Of a stretch of DNA of 64,000 bases, positions 25,967 to 38,540 are shown one piece after another. The position numbers were made by a program, and so were the translations under genes. The stretch spans positions 3,299,151-3,363,150 of the forward strand of contig CM035235.1 of assembly GCA_020226215.1 (NCBI GenBank), given 5' to 3'. Source of the stretch: Sindora glabra. Its lineage: Eukaryota > Streptophyta > Magnoliopsida > Fabales > Fabaceae. Within the stretch, counting starts at the first letter, position 1, and the number at the start of each line of letters is the position of its first letter. The notes under the pieces were generated by a model that was not told the origin of the DNA, searched no databases, and saw only the letters and a list, made by a program, of their open reading frames with translations.

Positions 25967-27131
25967 ATACCGTTTGGTCTATTAATTATTTTTCTATATA
26001 TATGTACATATAGAAAAATAATTTTAGAAAATTGTTTAAGCTTATGTTATATCATGAAATTTTATGTAATTATAAGCTTACCTATTATAGCCCCAATAAT
26101 ATAAAATTTTGTTCATTTTCAATAAAATAATAATTGAACTAAGGAGAGTATCATATTAATAATATTTTAATATCCTATTGATATAATATTATTAATGTGA
26201 TTTGTTGTTGATAACATAAGTATAAAAATAAGTATCATATTTCTAAAATTTTCATCACCCTATCAGTATTAAAATCTTAGGAGTATAATATTTAGTCCTT
26301 ATATTATATTATAGGATCTTTAATGCCCTATCAATATTGGGTCTTATAGTGTAATACTGAGTTCAATTACATAGTTTACTGAGGGAAATTCTAGCATGAT
26401 TAAGGTTAAACATTCATTAATGTTTAAAAATTTGTTTCCTCAATTCCTTTACCTATACAATTAAATGCAATTAAAACACTTACTGGGACCAATTATAAGG
26501 ACTGTGCTAAATTATTAAAGCTACATCTGACAATCGTTAACCTTGATCTATACTTTAGACACCATTTGGTCTATTAATTATTTTTCCATGTATATGTATG
26601 TATAGAAAAATAAATTTTTTTTTTTATGTTATACCATGAAATTTTGGGTAATTATAAGCTTACCTATTATAGGCCTAATTACATAAAATTTTATTCATTT
26701 TTAATAAAATAGTAATTGGACTAAGAAAAATATCATATTAATAATATTTTAATATCTTATTGATATAATATTATTAATATGATTTGTTGGTGATACCACA
26801 AGTATAGAAATAAGTATCATGTTTATAAAATTTTCATCGCCCTATCAGTGTTAAAATCTTAGAAGTATGATATTTAGTCCTTGTATTATATTATAGGGTC
26901 TTTAATGCTCTATCAGTATTGGGCCTTATAGTATAATATTGAGTTCAATTGCATAGTTTATTGAAAGAAATTCTAATATGATTAAGGTTAAACATGCATT
27001 AATGTTTTAAAATTTATTTTCTCAACTCTTTTACTAATGCAATTAAACACAATTAAAATGCTTATTGAGACCAATTATAGGGATTGGGCTTAATTATTAA
27101 AGTTATATCTGATAGTTTCTAACCTTGATTT
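25967..27131. repeat. 602-bp tandem duplication inside copia 1
   Basis: Unit 1 (about 25967-26568) and unit 2 (about 26569-27131) align along their length: 'tttggtctattaattatttt' at 25973 and 26575, 'attataagcttacctattat' at 26070 and 26652, and 'gattaaggttaaaca' at 26398 and 26980. Divergence is several percent or more, so the duplication is not recent. It lies in the leader before gag. Confidence 0.9.
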
Positions 27132-27189
27132 AGTAATTAAGGAGCAAAGCCTCAGATCAATGCTAAATCTACAATATATCAAAAGAATC

Positions 27190-29433
27190 ATCATAAAAAA
27201 TGGATCCATTCTAGTATAGTATGCTTGATGGTAATAAAGTACACAATAGACAAAACAATGAGAGAAAGTATTCTCGAAATGACAAATGTAAAAGAGTTCT
27301 TGAATTATATAGCTAAAAGTATAAGAAATTCAATAAGACCGAGAAAGGATGATATTTTTTGTTACTTAAGAAATCAATGTATAATGGTGTTAGCAAGGGT
27401 TGCTATACCCATGAAAGGAAGAAGGGTGAGAAAGGTGAACCTAGTAGATAATAGCACTATAAATCTAATAAGGCCCAAATTAAAGGTAATTACAAATTTT
27501 GTAAGAAGTATAGGCATAAAAAAGTGGACTGTTTTAAATATAAAAAATGGGTTGAGAAGAAAAAGAAATATACCCATCTAGCTCTAGTCTATTTTGAGTT
27601 TAACATTGTTGATGTACCATTAAACTTTTAGTGATTAAATACTGGTGCGACTATCCATATAACTAATTATCTTTAAGTATTAACAAATCTCAAGAAACCA
27701 AATGAAAGAGAGCTGATTATGAGACTTAAAAATGGAGATAAAGTTAAAACAGAGCACATAGGATCATTGAAGTTAAAGTTGAAGATTGGACATAAGTTTT
27801 TATTGAATAATGCTATGTATGTATCTTCTATAAGAAGGAATTTGATTTGAACTGTTACTTTGGATTTTGTTGGATACTTTTGTTATTTTGAAAATGAAAA
27901 AATTGAATTATTTTGTAAATTTTTTATTATTAGTATTAGTTCTGTGTGTGATAGTTTATATAGAGTTAATTTAGATCCTAATTTCATGAAGTCAATAAAC
28001 TCTATTGTTAGTAAGAAAAAGTATCGAATTGATAGAAGATCCTCAATGTTATAGCACATATGATTAGGACACATATCTGAGGATAAAATTCGGCAACTTA
28101 TAAAGAGAGAAGTACTTTATGATCTAGACTTCTCAAATTTTGGAACATACGTAGATTGCATTAAAGGAAATCTTACAACTAGAGTTAGAAAATGTAAGAG
28201 AAGTAAAAAAGAGAATATTCTAGAACTAATCCACATTGACATTTATGGATTTATCACATTTTATGTTATGAGTGGCTATAAATACTTCATCATATTAATT
28301 AATAATTATTTCAGATTTGGTTGGGTGAAGCTACTTAGTAATAAATCAGAATTATTAGAAGCCTTTAAGTAATTCAAGGCAACAGTTGAATCAAAACTGG
28401 GGAAACAAAAAAAATATTAATTTTGATAAAGGTAGTGAGCATTATGATAAGTATGATAAAATAGGAGGAAACCTTAGTTCTTTTGCAAGATACTTATAAG
28501 ATTGTGGAATTAACATAAGTTACACTATACCTGGTACATTAGAGCAAAACAAAATTATAGAATGGAGGAATAAAACTCTTATTGATATGGTAAGATATAT
28601 GCTGGCCTATACTTTGTTACCAAAATTCTTATGGGGTGATACATTGAGAATAACAGCATACATTCTAAATCAAGTTCCCAGTAAATCAATCCTAAGACTT
28701 CTTATGAATTATTTTATAGGAAGAAGCCTAGTTTGAAGCACTTTTGAGTTTGGAGTTACAAAGTTGAAGTAAACCTGTACATTCCATTTACAAGAAAACT
28801 TGATTAAAAAACTATTAGTGTATACTTCATTGGATATTGCAGTGGCTTGAAGGGAAGTAGATTTTACTGTCTAACTCATTAACTAGAGTAATTAAGTCTA
28901 ATCGAATCATCTTCTTTAAGGATAAGTTAGATTATGGGAGCCAAATACCACGCATTGCAAATTGACAATTCTTAATTATTATCTTGCATATCTACAAGAG
29001 CATGAATATAATATTAATGATGATATTAATCCTATAATATTTTCTCAAGCTACATCTAGTTCAAATTATTTTGATTAGATAAATATTATAAAAGATGAGT
29101 TAACTTCAATGTATAAGAATCAAATATGGGATCTAGTGGAATTTCCTACAAGTTGTAGGCCAATCAGATACAAATAGGTCTTTAAGATCAAGAGGGGTGC
29201 TTGAAGTGAAGTTGAAAAGTAAAATGCCAAATTGGTAGTAAAAGTTCACATCGAAAAAGAAGATATAGGTTACAAAGAAACTTTTTTACTATTTTCAACA
29301 AAGACTCATTCTGTGTCATCATAACTTTGATGACTTATTTTGATTTAAAGCTGCATTAGATGGATGTAAAAATAACATTCTAGAATCGTAATCTAATAAA
29401 GATTGTTTATATGAATTAACTAGATGGTTTTAA
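27190..29433 (+). pseudogene. Copia 1 gag-pol remnant (gag, protease, integrase, partial RT)
   Basis: Plus-strand translation across frames gives, in order: a gag tail with a degenerate zinc knuckle near 27490-27560 ('FCKKYRHKKVDCFKYKKW'); a decayed protease site near 27640 ('LNTGATIHI', with N where an active enzyme has D); a pre-integrase region near 28060-28120 ('GHISEDKIRQLI'); an integrase core near 28150-28350 ('ELIHIDIYGFITFYVMSGYK'); and early reverse transcriptase near 29100-29430. Many stops and frameshifts; inactive. An open frame at 27225-27581 covers gag in a frame different from the zinc knuckle. Confidence 0.8.
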
Positions 29434-29942
29434 TGTCACAACCCAAACTGATCGTGATTGATGTGGATCCCGCTAATGGTTTCCATAATCCTTTACTATT
29501 TTTCATTCATTTCTATCTAATAGGAGTTTCTAAATTTTCTAAAGGAACTTAAAATTTCATTTTAAAATTTTTATGCAAAAATGGATAAAATCTCTCCTAT
29601 TTTTAAATACTTCTCGAGGGCCACATGCCCTATAATTTGAAACTTGTATTAGTTTTCAAATATGACAACAATTACACATATTATAGTATAATTTCAAACT
29701 TATACATAATTAAATGATTCAACACATCAAATGTTGAATCAATATCATTTCTATTTCTATTTTTAATTCTAATTTAAAATGATCCTCAACTATTAAATCC
29801 TCTAATCTAAGTAGTTTTTAATTCTCCATGGATACTACAAGGTTCAAAAGCACTTATTTTTAGCCTAAAAACATTATAAACAAGGCAGAATGAGTTACAC
29901 GAACTCAATAAACATATATCTACCATTATCTTGTATGTGATC

Positions 29943-30000
<58 letters not shown>

Positions 30001-30883
30001 ATCATAAGTTGTTTAGAAACTAAACTAGAGAACATTAGCAAACCCTTTTTCTTGGAATTATTGAAATAATGTGACAATGCCCCGAAATAGGAGTTTGCCA
30101 GCTTATAGCTTAAACTCTATATCTCATATCATAATCTATAAAGTCTCAATTATCTACTAATACACAGTATCCACATCATATTTTGCATTACCTATTCCAA
30201 GTAGTTAGCACATTCATAAACAACTAACATAAGGTCAAACATAAACTAGTCATCTAAATTTCATCATCAGTAGTATTCAATCGCAGACAATCATATTATG
30301 TCACATATTCAAATATAGTAAACATACATACAACTACCCTTAGGTATCAAGATCTATTTTATGCATCTCTTAATTGTTTGTTGAGAATTTCTCATTTAAC
30401 TCTCAAATTAATCCTTTATTCTTCTCAATCGTTAATTAGGAACTTCCCCTTTGGCTCTTAAATTAATTTCATATCTTTCATAATTGTTTACCAAGAATTT
30501 ACCATTCGGCTCTCAAAGCATCATTTAAAAATAATTCACAATTACCAATATCACTGCTTTAATATAATTCATAATTTCTAATGCCATCCATGGTAGAATG
30601 CATAGATAGTATATACATGAGAGCTTAACTTTTAAATCACAGTTCAAACTATAATTTCTAGCATACAAGGGACAAATAGTTCAACCATAAGCATTCAACA
30701 ATCATTAATAACATCATCATATTTCTGCTGCGTACTCTAATTAACTAGTAATCATTTAACAACTAATTATTATTATGCAAAGAAACTAAATTTATATATA
30801 GACATGAATGTAAATATAAAATCTATACTATCAATAGGAAGAATGTAATTCATAATATTTAAATCATCTTTTTATTAAAATAA
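29434..30883. other. Unidentified element, left part (starts TGTCACAACCC)
   Basis: Copia 1 is cut exactly where 'tgtcacaacccaaactgatc' begins, a start resembling termini of some plant gypsy-type LTRs. The stretch is non-coding, with a (AT)n run at 29946-29997. Short segments such as 'tgttgagaatttctc', 'ttaggaacttcccctttggc' and 'taccaagaatttaccattcg' at 30380-30510 look like a diverged roughly 55-60-bp tandem repeat. It is interrupted by the solo LTR and seems to go on to about 33446. I cannot assign a family. Confidence 0.35.
29946..29997. repeat. (AT)n microsatellite
   Basis: About 52 bp of pure AT dinucleotide. It generates an artefactual Ile/Tyr-rich open frame on the minus strand. Confidence 0.97.
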
Positions 30884-30888
30884 AAATA

Positions 30889-33058
30889 TGTTAGTGTGTG
30901 TGTGTCCTAGGAACTAATCATAAGATGATTGTAATAATGCATAATATATTATATTTTATTTTAGGCAATACAATTATTATATTTTATTTTAATATTTGTA
31001 CAATTTATAACTTGAATATAATAATTGTCCCTAGAATAGTTTTGCTATTCCTAAACTATCCATAGTCGAATATTATTACAAAAGAATAACAATAATACAT
31101 TGAGACTATTATATATGGTAACTAATGATTATGAATCATGCATATATGATATCAAGTTAATATATGGGTATATTATTAATGAAGATTGTACTAGATTAAC
31201 CACTGTAAGAATACTGCATGGATTGTCATATGTTATTAACTATTCTCATGTGACCACAATGCATGTAGTAATCACTATGGTTCCCTACATGAGGGGTTAC
31301 ACATTTTGATATTGTCTTATGTCATCCTTAATTGGGATGATTTGTAGGACATTATTGGGTATTTCACAAATCATGCAAAGGGATGTGAGTGATGTAGATG
31401 AAATTTTATTACTGCTATATAAATGAGAGATATCATTGAGCCCCTTGACTAAGTGAGACTTATAAATATATGGTCATGCTCAATTGCATCAATATGTAAT
31501 ATTGATCATTTGTTTAAATTAGTCTACTCAATATTAAGAAATATAAATTGAACATTGATGAGGATAACACACTTCATGCTTCCAATTCAATTTGGATATT
31601 ATTACAAAAGGGATTGTGATGCAAAGTGTTAATCATATATTAGGTGGATGTCGAATCACAAATATTCTTACAATTTGGGTGGTAACGATGTATTGCTAGA
31701 TATCACTTACAGTCTATGGTCTAATGATAGGTCATTGCTAACATAGGAAGAACCTACAAGATCACATAAAAGGAGTAAAAATGAGATAATAATTAATTAA
31801 TTTTTAGTTAAACTAAAAAACTTATTAATCGGGCTTTAATTGGGATGAGGGGTCATACACTTTGATTTCGTCTTGTGTCACCTTTAATCGGGATAATATG
31901 TAGGATGTTGATTAGTTATTTCACGAATCATGCTGAGGGATATGATGTAGATGAAATTTTATTATTCTTGTATAAAAGAGAGATATCCTTAGACCTATTA
32001 ATTGAGTGAGACTTAGAAATGCATAGTTATGCTTAACTAAATTAATATGTAATATTGATCATTTGTTTAAATTAGTCTATTCAGTATTAAAAAATATAAA
32101 TTGAACATTAACTAAGATGACATATTTCATGTCTCCAATTCGATTTGGATATCATTACAAAATGGACTGTGATACAAAGCATTGATCACATATTAGGTGG
32201 ATGTCAATTCATAAACATTCTTAGTATTTAGGTGGTAATGATATATTACTAGATACCACTCATAATCTATAGTCTAATGATGGGTCATTACAAACATAGT
32301 AGAAACCTATAGGAACACACAAAAGGAGTAAGAATGAGGCAGTAATTAATTAATTTTTAGTTAGACTAAAAAATTTAATAATTGGGCTTGTTATTTTATA
32401 TATATATTATCAAAGTAATAATATATATGTTATTCATGTAATATATATTTTATATTATATTATGTGATATTATCTTATATTAAAGTAATATCAGATAATT
32501 ATATAATTTCATATTAGATAATTATATTATGAAATAACATTATTATCTAATAATATTTAGTTATTAATATTAAAGTAATATTAGATAACTAATGGATAAG
32601 CCCTATCTCTCCTCACTCTCATCATGTTAAAGATAAGGTATTAGTGGTTGAGTAGAATTAAATTAGTTATAATTTTCCTAATAGGATTAGAAAAGATGCA
32701 TGCCTTTAGCTTTATAAAAGGGGCATGAAGACATTATTGTTTGGTATGAAAACAAGTAAATCCGCCACCAACAAAACTGCACAAAACCATCCTACAAAAC
32801 CGTACTAAACCCTTCCTTCTTTTGTGAGAAATGAATCCTAGTAGATTCGTAGAGGTTGAGAAGTCATCATACGTTTCGTGTGGATATTGTAGAGGTACCA
32901 TCAACTAATTGTGCTCGTGATTTGGATTTACACTCCAAGTGCTAATATTTGATTCTTAATTTATATCTTTGCGCATTGATTTGTGGGAATGTTTCACATG
33001 ATATAATTTTGAAAAATTATTTTTCCTCTATACTACATGATATATGTGAAACCCAACA
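30889..33058 (+). mobile_element. Solo LTR (2170 bp) with 5-bp target duplication
   Basis: The segment begins TGTTAG and ends CCAACA, an imperfect inverted pair with TG...CA. It is flanked by perfect 'aaata' at 30884-30888 and 33059-33063, so both ends are defined to the base. Inside, 'tataaaagggg' at 32715 fits a TATA box, followed by a C/T-rich 'cccttccttcttttg' and a likely R-U5 region to the end, which sets plus orientation. No internal coding region is present, so LTR-LTR recombination has removed it. The length is inflated by a 556-bp tandem duplication. Probably copia-type from the 5-bp duplication and ends, but this is inference. Confidence 0.8.
31289..32389. repeat. 556-bp tandem duplication within the solo LTR
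   Basis: Unit 1 (31289-31844) and unit 2 (31845-32389) correspond throughout: 'atgaggggt' at 31289 and 31845, 'tgtaatattgatcatttgtt' at 31494 and 32048, 'attaattaatttttagtta' near 31791 and 32345. The divergence suggests an old duplication. Confidence 0.92.
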
Positions 33059-33063
33059 AAATA

Positions 33064-33446
33064 GTAGTGAGATATATACCCACCCAGTGGTGCTTGTTCG
33101 CCTGTGGAAGCTCTAATTCAATTTTCTTTCATTTTCCTATTCATACATCATAGGGATTATGTTTAGATGAATATTTGTTTTGCTTTCACTTTTCCACTTT
33201 TCCTACCTCATAATTTATAATAATAAATTATAATCACAGATACTAGTATTCCTTATTTTCTTTCCAAGCATCATAAATCCAATTTACATGTCATAATATC
33301 ATGATATTACTCATTTCTAACTTCTTGTATTTCCTCTAACATTGGCTTATGAAATCACACTCTGCATTTTAAGCATTTACTTAGATCAACTTTGAATACC
33401 AAAATATTAACTCCTATATTATAAATATTCTCTTAAGTATAATAAC
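33064..33446. other. Unidentified element, right part
   Basis: Continuation of the sequence split by the solo LTR ('tagtagtgagatatatacccacccag...'). No coding frame and no recognised family. The right limit is set only by the Tourist-like element that follows. Confidence 0.3.
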
Positions 33447-33449
33447 CTA

Positions 33450-34700
33450 GGGGTCATTTAGTCGAGGGTAATCAAGAAAGAAAAAAAGAATTGTAGGGTT
33501 TTATTCACTTTGTTTTTGTTTGGTTTAGAAAAAAATTATTTCTTTTCCCCATTTTCCCTTAATGAAATTATCTCAAGTAAGGGAATAATAATTCTCTCCA
33601 AATCTTTAAAGAATCTCATTCACTCATTCTAAGTTTTGAATTTATCATTTTCAATATGATGATAATAATGATGATGATAATTTATTATAAAATAAAAAAT
33701 ATAAGTAAAAATAAAAATAATTATTAAATAATATTTAATAATAAAAAATAAATTATAATTAAATTAATTAAATAAAAAATAATCATATCATAATTATTAT
33801 AATAAATATAATTAAGTATTTAATAAAATAAATAATTAATAATATTAATAATTTAATCATAATAATAAAATAATAAATATTCATAATAAAATAATAACTA
33901 TCATAGTTACAAAAAATAATAAATAAATAATATAGTAACACTTGAAATAATAACAATAAAAATAAAATATTAAAATGAAAATTAAATAATTATGGAATTA
34001 ATAATATTAATAAATATATAATATTTAATAACATAGAAATAATTAATAATATTAATAAAATAATAAATATTGTTAATGATAATATTAATAAAATGATAAT
34101 TGTTATTAAAAATAATAATTAAATAAATAATAATAATTTTATTTTTAATAATAATTACAATATAATTAAATAATATTTAATTAATTAACAAATAATGATT
34201 ATTATATATTAATAATATTATTAATTTTTTTTAATAAATAATAATTATTATAATATTATTTATTCATATTAATTATTATTTTTATATTATAATATTTTAT
34301 GTTATTAATAACCAATAAGATACTAAAAATAATAAATATTAAAAATAATAATTAATATTATTATGATAATTATTATTAGGATTTTAATAATAATTGAAAT
34401 AATTAAAATAATATTAATAAGATATTAATAATTAATATTAAATAATTAATAAAATTATAATATTAGTAAATAAAATAAAAATAATAAGATAATAATTATA
34501 ATAATTATTTTAATAATAATTATAAGTAAATTATTTTTTAATTTAATAATTGTTAATAAAGTAAATTTAAAATACTCGATTCTTTTTCGTATTTGAATCA
34601 AACAAATTGAGTAATCAAGAATTATTTTTTTCCTTTTCTTTCCCTTTAATTCATTTTTCTAATTCTATTCATTTTTTCCTAATTTGAACCAAATGACTCC
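33450..34700 (-). mobile_element. Tourist/PIF-Harbinger-like element, copy 1
   Basis: Terminal inverted repeats 'ggggtcatttagtcgag' at the left and, read on the minus strand, 'ggagtcatttggttcaaat' at the right, flanked by 'cta' (33447-33449) and 'tta' (34701-34703), consistent with a decayed 3-bp TTA/TAA duplication. Its left 190 bp match the right end of the 48381-49696 element in reverse complement, so the two are one family in opposite orientation. The 0.9-kb interior is almost only A and T, dominated by 'aataatta' patterns, with no ORF. Confidence 0.8.
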
Positions 34701-35006
34701 TTAGTACTTTAGAGTTTTTAATCATTATTTTATTAGGGTTATACTAATTATTCAAATAAAATGATATAATGAGGTTATACTGATTATTCAAATAAAATGA
34801 TAAAATGGAAATTTCTAGATTGAATATGAACGATTGAAATATTAAAATTTTATATTATGAGAATGCCATATTTATCCCACTTTAGTATTCTATATTCTAA
34901 ATCTCTAATTTCTTAAAGTCATTATTGTGTATTTGAAGTTTTACTCGTAACATGCATTTTCCAGCATATATATCCGCCGCTGAGAACATTATAATGTAAT
35001 GCCCCT

Positions 35007-35011
<5 letters not shown>

Positions 35012-35061
<50 letters not shown>
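35012..35061. repeat. Compound (TC)n-(TA)n microsatellite
   Basis: About 17 TC units followed by about 8 TA units. Confidence 0.97.
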
Positions 35062-35814
35062 TTCATCATTTTATTTTAGGAGAATTCTTGAATACTCATG
35101 AGTATCATGAGTACCATAAAATAGATAAATTTGAAAGGTGGAAGCATTCTCAAACGCATCTTATCTGTAAATTGGGGGGACAGTACTATTTTGTTTTATT
35201 CACCTTAGTGTCATTGATTAAATGCTTTTTTTTTTTTTAAATTTTATTTCAATCCTCATTTTACATTGCGACTTTACAGACTAAACCTATCCTTTACATC
35301 AACTATCATCACCCTCTTGACAGCATAAAAAAAAAAACTAATGAAAAATAAACGCACTTTTCTTTTTCCTTTACAGTGCCAATCTTTCAAGCAACATCTA
35401 ATTTTTACGTCATCAATTATCACAACACATAATTTTCAAGTCTTATGTTTTAAATTAAATATATGTTAACTATAATTTTATTAAGATTTTAAAATTCATA
35501 TATTATTTCTCTTTTTTGAATGCAATATTTGTTGTATGTTTTTCTTTTCTTTTTTCTATTCACTTTAATTTTTTATAATTCAAATGCTAATGTCACAAAG
35601 TGTTATAAATATAATATAATATATTTTCTCTCAGATATTAAAATATTATAAATAAATTAAAATTTTAATGTAATTAAATTATTTAACTACATATTTTATC
35701 TTCAACTCTCATTATTTTATAACTCATAATATCGTTTCTCTTTTTTATTTTTTGATTGCATATTTTTCATTTTTTTAGTGCTTATTACTTTTTAGATGCT
35801 AATATCATTATATA

Positions 35815-35815
<1 letters not shown>

Positions 35816-35857
<42 letters not shown>
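35816..35857. repeat. (ATT)n microsatellite
   Basis: About 14 uninterrupted ATT units. Confidence 0.97.
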
Positions 35858-36659
35858 ATAAAATAGTTTAAGTAATTTAAAATTTAATGTGAAGCATAGT
35901 AGTTGGATAATTTGATTATAGATTCTGTTTTTAATAAAAATATTTACAAATTAAAAATAAATTTATTTATTTAAATTTTATTAATATTTTCTTGATATGA
36001 ATTTTTAAATATTATATTTTAAATTAAATATACTACAATTAAAAATTTGTCAAAATTTTATATCTTACGTTGATTGTGTCAAATGTCAAAAAAAATTTAT
36101 TTACCAATCTAAATATATAAAGTAAATACAATATATTATACTCCAACAATTTTATAATATACTTTTTTTATTATATATACATTATTTCTGTATTAATAAC
36201 AAAAAGTAGGTATTTGTGTGGATCCATAGAGTAAATACTAATTCAACAGAATATGAATCGTATATTAAATTGAAATAAACTCTAGCTCACAAATATTGTG
36301 ATTCTAATACAAATAACTTAACTAATTACTTGTTAAATCTTCAATGTAATACTTAATAAACTGAAAGTCGCAATTTTCACTATCAATTAAGTAGAATAAT
36401 TTTTGTAAAAAAATGAAAAAAAATCTAAACTCAAGTTAAAAGTAAAAAACAATGGGAAACATTAGAAATTCAACCAAAACCAAAATAAAAGGCCAACTTA
36501 TTCTTTATTATAATTAGAATTCGAATTTAAAATTTTATTAAGTTGAAGTTGGTGTGATATGGTGGCAAAAATATTAATTTGTCATAGCAGTGTGATATTA
36601 AGTTTTTCTGATTCTCAAACAATGATATATTAAAAAGAGGTATATATAGGAAAAACACT

Positions 36660-37320
36660 AATGGCATGGTTTTTTTAATGCAAGTAGTTGGTAAATTAGT
36701 TTTTTATTAGAATTTATTTTTTAGTAGAATTATTGGGTAAAATTAGTCATTGAGGTAGTTTAAAATGTAAAATGATATATAAAAATATGTTAATATAAAT
36801 AAATATATTAATTAAGTTAATTCATAATTATTTTAAAATTAAATTATATTAATATAATTAAGATATTCAAATTGAAAGTATTTAGTTTAAGTAGCATACA
36901 ATATTATTTAAATACTTTTCCTTTATCTATATCTTAGGTTTGATCATATATACACATCTATTGGTTTAACTATTTATATGATTACTAAAAAAATTAAGAT
37001 ATTCAAAATAAGAATGTAATACCAAAATTTTAATTAATTATATTTTATAACACTACATATTTATTTAGTTAATTGAACTAATGAATATAAATCAAATATT
37101 CATTCATATAATTATGATACGTGCTATCATTTAATTAAAAAAAGAAGATGTATTTGAAAAGTTATAAATTATAGGTTATCTTGTAAAATTTATTAAATTA
37201 AAGTTTATTTTTTTAAATAAGTAAGTATGATAAATATATTTAGAATTTAACTTATAACTTATTGACTAAATTAATAAAATATAAGTTAACTTATTTATTA
37301 TATTATACACATCCTAAACA
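36660..37320. mobile_element. MITE copy 2, related to 20973-21580
   Basis: Shares several stretches with the SDR intron 2 MITE, in the same order: 'attaagttaattcataat' near 36810, 'attatattaatataattaag' near 36843, 'tattcaaaataagaatgtaa' near 37000, and a right end 'attatacacatcctaaacat'. It carries about 130 bp of extra sequence bounded by a repeated 'aattaagatattcaaa' (near 36858 and 36990). Confidence 0.5.
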
Positions 37321-37325
37321 TGGTA

Positions 37326-37790
37326 TTAGAGTGAAGCTAAGATATTATTATGTAAATGAGGATTGCAAAAGAGGTAAAAATGAGTTATGTATTTTCAATT
37401 AATTTTAAATTTAATTCATGGTTAATATAAAATATTTTACATTATCAATAAATGAAAATAAGATATATCATTAAAAAAATAATAATTAAAATTTTTTAAC
37501 AATCACAAAGAAATTTTAATATTTTTTATTGATATAATAATACATAAATAAATAATAATACAAAATCAATCTATGCTAATAAAAAATAAAATTTAAACCA
37601 TTTTAAAATATTTATTCTATTTTTACTTTCAATTTCAAATTAATAAAAAAAATGTGGGTAAAATATTAATTTTTTGAGATCCTCCATTTGACCGGCCACA
37701 AGAAGTTTGTTAGCCACGTGTAAGCTATTTGATCCACTTGCAATAGGAGTAGCTGAGTGCATCATGAAGAATTAGTACCAAAGAAATGTC
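37326..37790. other. AT-rich spacer
   Basis: No coding frame. It includes a short GC-richer piece near 37688-37720. I looked for SDR exon 1 here, because the SDR 5' flank copy starts just to the right, and did not find it. Confidence 0.6.
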
Positions 37791-38540
37791 CTCAATTAAA
37801 ATGCATGTGCCAGTTCTGTACCGAAAGGGACATGTCTTGGACCCACCTATTCTCAGTTGCAGTTAAGAACGCCACAGGCATGTACAGCAGCAATATCAGA
37901 AACTTGACAGCAGGCATAGTTTAAAAGTTAGGGGGGTTTCTTGGGTAATCTTACTTACTGTAGTCCAGAGTACTCACAGCTGAGTACCAATAGGAGTTTT
38001 ACATGTGCGAGAGAAATTTATATGAACCGGTTATTGTGTGTATGGTCGAAGCAAGAGACAAAATTTGACTTTCATTATTGAAGAATAAATGGATAATCTT
38101 GTCCTTGTTGTTGAAGTGAAAAATAGAGCTACATTCCGATTAGCTAAAAGTCAACTGGTGCGGAAGCCAACTTCTTCGATCATTGCAAGAAGGAGCAACT
38201 GGAACACCATTTGTGAGTCTACGTATTTGCCTTCGACAGAGTGTGAAATGGGTTATAAATGGTGAGTGACTTAGAAGCAGTGGTGGTGGAAGGCTATTGA
38301 TGATGGTATTGTTTGCGATTCTAGCAATGGTTTTAGGGGCAAGACGATGGATTCATAGAACGTGTAAGGTAAAAATTCATTTAGGACTTTACAAAAATTT
38401 AAAAAACTCCTCAACAGAAAGAACCATAGTCTTCATAAAGGCAAAAGCTAATCTTATGCCTTTGTTAAATGAACATGAAAGAAAGGAGTTTCAGAGGGGA
38501 AGGAGAGAGAGCTGTCAAAGTAAAGCACATCCTAGCTAAA

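Larger units (their letters stand above)
24383..29433 (+). mobile_element. Ty1-copia retrotransposon 1, decayed, 3' part missing
   Basis: A likely 5' LTR (24383-24801, TG...CA) is followed one base later by 'tggtattagagt' (24803-24814), a near match to the initiator-Met tRNA primer site used by plant copia elements. A long leader contains a 602-bp tandem duplication. Then come gag, protease, integrase and the start of reverse transcriptase in copia order. The element stops within reverse transcriptase at 29433, where different sequence starting TGTCACAACCC begins. No 3' LTR is found in the window, so the 5' LTR borders are inferred from TG/CA and the primer site only. Confidence 0.75.
34704..36655. 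other. AT-rich intergenic stretch
   Basis: No gene is visible. Contents are microsatellites (a CT/AT run near 35012-35061 and an ATT run at 35816-35857), a near palindrome 'actcatgagtatcatgagta' at 35091, and otherwise A/T-rich sequence. Confidence 0.7.

Noticed and set aside
27225..27581. 118-aa plus-strand frame as a free-standing gene
   Set aside because: It overlies the copia 1 gag region; the zinc-knuckle signature is in another frame, so this is part of a decayed retroelement.
29895..30077. 60-aa minus-strand frame with an Ile-Tyr run
   Set aside because: Product of the (AT)n microsatellite at 29946-29997.
31100..31309. 69-aa frame inside the solo LTR
   Set aside because: No domain, located in U3 of an LTR, and chance is sufficient.
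35088..35110. Near palindrome 'actcatgagtatcatgagta' as a second MULE terminus
   Set aside because: It resembles the Pack-MULE's subterminal 'gagtac' motifs but I found no matching opposite end or target duplication.
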